17,377 bases of DNA from JADJLQ01 sp034439915. Its GTDB lineage: Bacteria; Bacteroidota; Bacteroidia; Chitinophagales; Saprospiraceae. Within the stretch, counting starts at the first letter, position 1; each line of letters starts with the position of its first letter. Under the pieces are notes generated by a model that was given only the letters and a program-made list of their open reading frames with translations, was not told the DNA's origin and searched no databases. The stretch lies in the NCBI GenBank assembly GCA_034439915.1, contig JAWXBI010000283.1, positions 1 to 17,377 of the forward strand. Direction: 5' to 3'. Below are positions 15,845 through 17,377 of this stretch, piece after piece. Position numbers and translations under genes: made by a program.

Positions 15845-15898
15845 AACTCATTAATCTTGCGCTCCTCCTAACATCAGCAGAATAAGGGGCGATAGGTA

Positions 15899-16115
15899 TT
15901 ACTTCCTACATGGTTTAATTGCAATAAGGCATCCCCTTTCAACCGCCTGAGCACAGACTTTCTGGCAATTGCAAATGGGATCAGGGGCATGTTCCAAACA
16001 TTTTATACACCCTTGACATTCATTTATAGCCCGGGCAGGGGCTGAAATGGATGGGGTTTGAAACACCAGGGCACAGACCACGAGTGGTAGTGCGAGTAAA
16101 AAAGAACCTTTTCAT
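15899..16115 (-). pseudogene. Cys-rich secreted peptide gene with a one-base frameshift
   Basis: The frame from 16081 to 15899 ends with a 41-residue mature segment starting INECQGCIKCLEH that holds 8 Cys (C-x2-C-x2-C, then C-x-C-x3-C, then two more). Just upstream, ATG 16115 opens MKRFF in another frame. If one T is removed from the T6 run (plus-strand A6 at 16098-16103), both parts join into a 71-residue protein whose N-terminus, MKRFFLLALPLVVCALVFQT with SISAPARA after it, is a textbook signal peptide ending at a plausible cleavage site. As written, the ATG frame is out of register and the Cys frame has only a GTG start (16081). This is a recent frameshift, a sequencing error in a homopolymer, or a slippage-controlled gene. 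The Cys pattern suggests a disulfide-stabilised or metal-binding peptide; family not recognised. Confidence 0.55.
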
Positions 16116-16283
16116 TTTATTGTTTTTGGTTTTTTTAGATGAACAATAGAAGTGATCCGCTTCCGTCGATAAGAACTTTAAAATACCCTTAAGTCTAAAT
16201 TAACGAATAAACTTCGAGTCAGGGAAGGTATTTATCAGGTCCAAATGGTGATGCTAACCCTGGTTGTATAATCCGGACCATCC
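16116..16283. other. Intergenic stretch without recognised gene
   Basis: This lies between the Cys-rich peptide start and the 23-bp repeats. It contains no convincing reading frame and no exact TAnnTTTG box on the minus strand for the peptide gene; a weak TATTTTAA lies around 16179-16186. I see nothing else supportable here. Confidence 0.4.
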
Positions 16284-16373
16284 TGACCCACCGTTCCGAT
16301 TCATGTTGACCCACCCTTCCGATTTATGCAGACCCATTTTTCCGGGTCCCTCATTTTTGCGGGATGACCCACC
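16284..16373. mobile_element. Direct-repeat block resembling an IS21-type end
   Basis: Three 23-bp units follow one another at 16284, 16307 and 16330: TGACCCACCGTTCCGATTCA, TGACCCACCCTTCCGATTTA and a diverged AGACCCATTTTTCCGGGT. A fourth TGACCCACC occurs at 16365. Clustered GACCCACC repeats of about 20-23 bp are typical of the transposase-binding ends of IS21-family elements. No istA or istB gene is present, so this would be a solitary end remnant. The second end and target duplication were not found, so the assignment is by pattern only. From 16374 to 16482 no further feature is evident. Confidence 0.4.
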
Positions 16374-16482
16374 CTGTTTACAGGCTTTAGTTGTTAAGGA
16401 TTTGCGAGGCAATCCTAGTATTTGGCTAAAAACTAACGGAAACGCCTCAAAAACCAGTATTGATATCATTTAGTTGCACGAT

Positions 16483-16860
16483 TTATGGCTGTTTTGGTTT
16501 CGCATAAACTTCAGCGCTCATCACCTCGATTCCAACAAAGGGCTGATTACCTTCCACCCAGGCATCGTGTCCGGGTGGGATTGAGAATGACTCGCCCGCA
16601 ACAATCGTTTTTTCGGTGCCGTCATTCAGCCGGACCGTAATTCGCCCTGAGATTGCGTACCCGACATAGGATAGCTGACATTGGTCGGTCTTGGCGATTG
16701 GCTTGATGCATTCCGACCAGTACCAGTCGGACACAAACTTAAATTTCCCAATGGTAGTTCCCTAGAGGTGAATGACTTCAATCCTGGTCCGAGGTAGGAA
16801 TGCAGAAACCCCGTCGGGTGAGCTGCTGTACGGAAGTTTTAGATCTATAATGGAATTCAT
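16483..16860 (-). pseudogene. Cupin-domain protein interrupted by an in-frame TAG
   Basis: Reading from ATG 16860, 32 codons (MNSIIDLKLPYSS...) precede a TAG at 16764-16762, and the same frame then continues without further stops to TAA 16485-16483, giving 125 residues in all. The part after the TAG starts GTTIGKFKFVSDWYWSEC, then has a GYAISGRITVRLNDGTEKTI...GESFSIPPGHDAWV cupin core, the usual layout of a small single-domain cupin whose N-terminal strands lie before the interruption. Because frame and family match continue across TAG, a single nonsense change (for example from CAG) is the simplest explanation. A shorter start at GTG 16734 would lose the first strands. It follows the next gene upstream by 20 bp, so the two form a unit. 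Function unknown; cupins of this kind often bind a metal or small molecule. Confidence 0.65.
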
Positions 16861-16880
16861 GAGGGTCTGATCTTTGTTTA

Positions 16881-17177
16881 TTAGTTGTCATCACCTATCC
16901 ATCGGTCATAGCCTTCTTCGAGTTTGTAGTAACGTCCATGCGCCCAGTCGTAGAAATCCTGCCACGTGGTCAGAACCGTCTGAGTACCCTCAATTTTGAC
17001 CATCAATCCTGCTTCTACCAGCCGCCTAATTTTCCGTAGTTCTTCCACCAGTATTCCAAAACCCGTATGCCACTGTCCCAGGATTCCCATATCTTTTGTT
17101 TCCGCATATAATGCATCAAAGTCCTTGAGCATTTCAATAGTGATGATCTGTCCTTTCCCGACCTATTTTTCTTCCAT
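16881..17177 (-). pseudogene. Hypothetical protein interrupted by an in-frame TAG
   Basis: From ATG 17177 the frame reads MEEK, TAG (17165-17163), then VGKGQIITIEMLKDFDALYA onward to TAA 16883-16881, 98 codons in total. The region after TAG is open, with a compact helical profile and aromatic C-terminus (TWQDFYDWAHGRYYKLEEGY). An in-frame TAA at 17183-17181 just upstream fixes the start region. A restart at ATG 17132 would give 83 residues. It is the first gene of the two-gene minus-strand unit with the cupin and has a TAnnTTTG box upstream. I do not recognise the family. It may be a pseudogene, or may be translated from the internal ATG. Confidence 0.5.
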
Positions 17178-17226
17178 TTTTTAAGTAATCCAACTAATTA
17201 TTCCGTTTACTGGATTAGGATAAAAT

Positions 17227-17234
17227 CAAACTTA
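17227..17234 (-). promoter_or_regulatory. Candidate -7 box for the amber-interrupted pair
   Basis: The minus strand reads TAAGTTTG, an exact TAnnTTTG match, about 50 bp upstream of ATG 17177. No clear -33 TTG is seen. It implies that the two-gene unit was, or is, transcribed. Confidence 0.35.
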
Positions 17235-17350
17235 GAATTTATTAAATTGAATTTGTATACTAACTAAAGGTTAAGAGGTGAAATATGTTATTAGGTTAGA
17301 TTGAAGCGTAAATCGTCACTCGAATCCGACTTATAGGCTTTCGGACTCAT

Positions 17351-17374
17351 TGAGGGTGAGGCTGAGGTTGAGAA
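17351..17374. repeat. 6-bp TGAGGN tandem repeat
   Basis: Four consecutive hexamers TGAGGG, TGAGGC, TGAGGT, TGAGAA end at 17374, close to the window edge, so the array may continue outside. The 170 bp from 17178 to here hold no gene I can support apart from the promoter box noted. Confidence 0.6.
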
Positions 17375-17377
17375 CCC

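Noticed and set aside
15580..15900. RNase P RNA, tmRNA or SRP RNA
   Set aside because: None of the conserved core motifs of these RNAs is recognisable, and no tRNA-like end is present.
16098..16103. Programmed -1 frameshift at a TTTTTTA heptamer in the Cys-rich peptide gene
   Set aside because: The heptamer is not in the phase required for -1 slippage, and joining the frames needs a +1 shift, so mutation or sequencing error is simpler.
16264..16473. Small proline-rich open frame over the 23-bp repeats
   Set aside because: The frame is produced by the repeats themselves, lacks a start context, and resembles no protein family.
16483..17177. Genome-wide reassignment of TAG to an amino acid
   Set aside because: Long genes such as lptD, ruvB, icd and the acylase have no internal TAG, so a changed code in this organism is not supported; only local readthrough or decay remains possible.

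Overview
The window looks like chromosomal DNA of a member of the Bacteroidota, most likely a Saprospiraceae-like lineage, though the family is inferred. Reasons: a Bacteroidota-type LptD, several small protein families I associate mainly with this phylum (the misnamed 'ABC transporter ATPase' family, DUF2452, 2TM), a MCE/Fe-S gene neighbourhood typical of the phylum, start sites mostly without Shine-Dalgarno sequences, and several -7 boxes of the form TAnnTTTG. Among the intact genes the stop codon is TAA in most cases, TGA in two, and TAG in none.

Layout. (1) 1-4112, outer envelope: a palindrome array (93-236) at the 3' end of lptD (minus strand), then a divergent promoter region and a MCE/MlaD-like lipid-transport protein (plus strand). 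(2) 4116-7204, a tight minus-strand operon: membrane-bound 4Fe-4S protein, CCG-domain Fe-S protein, the 162-aa conserved family, and an arrestin-fold Spo0M-like protein. (3) 7258-7749, a PyrR-like phosphoribosyltransferase, separated by a 9-bp tandem repeat from (4) 7801-11152, a second minus-strand run: NADP-isocitrate dehydrogenase, an exported Cys-containing protein, ruvB, and a DUF2452 protein. (5) 11357-15430, plus strand: yaaA, a penicillin-acylase-family Ntn hydrolase overlapping a small membrane protein, and a 2TM protein.

(6) 15431-17377 is very different: sparse, with no intact gene. It holds a candidate structured RNA (15588-15844) behind a perfect TATATTTG box, built from a 9-bp helix, a 15-bp closing helix, a nested 13-bp helix and a 6-bp hairpin, with G-U wobbles that favour the plus strand. 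Next comes a Cys-rich secreted peptide gene with a one-base frameshift in a T6 run, a block of 23-bp repeats resembling an IS21-type end, and two adjacent minus-strand genes (cupin and hypothetical) that each continue in frame across a single TAG codon.

Most of the window is core metabolism and envelope maintenance: LPS export (lptD), lipid trafficking (MCE), redox (Fe-S pair), the TCA cycle (icd), recombination (ruvB) and oxidative-stress iron control (yaaA). The parts that most deserve a second look are the structured RNA, the twin amber-interrupted genes, and the palindrome array after lptD, in which one copy carries a compensatory change.
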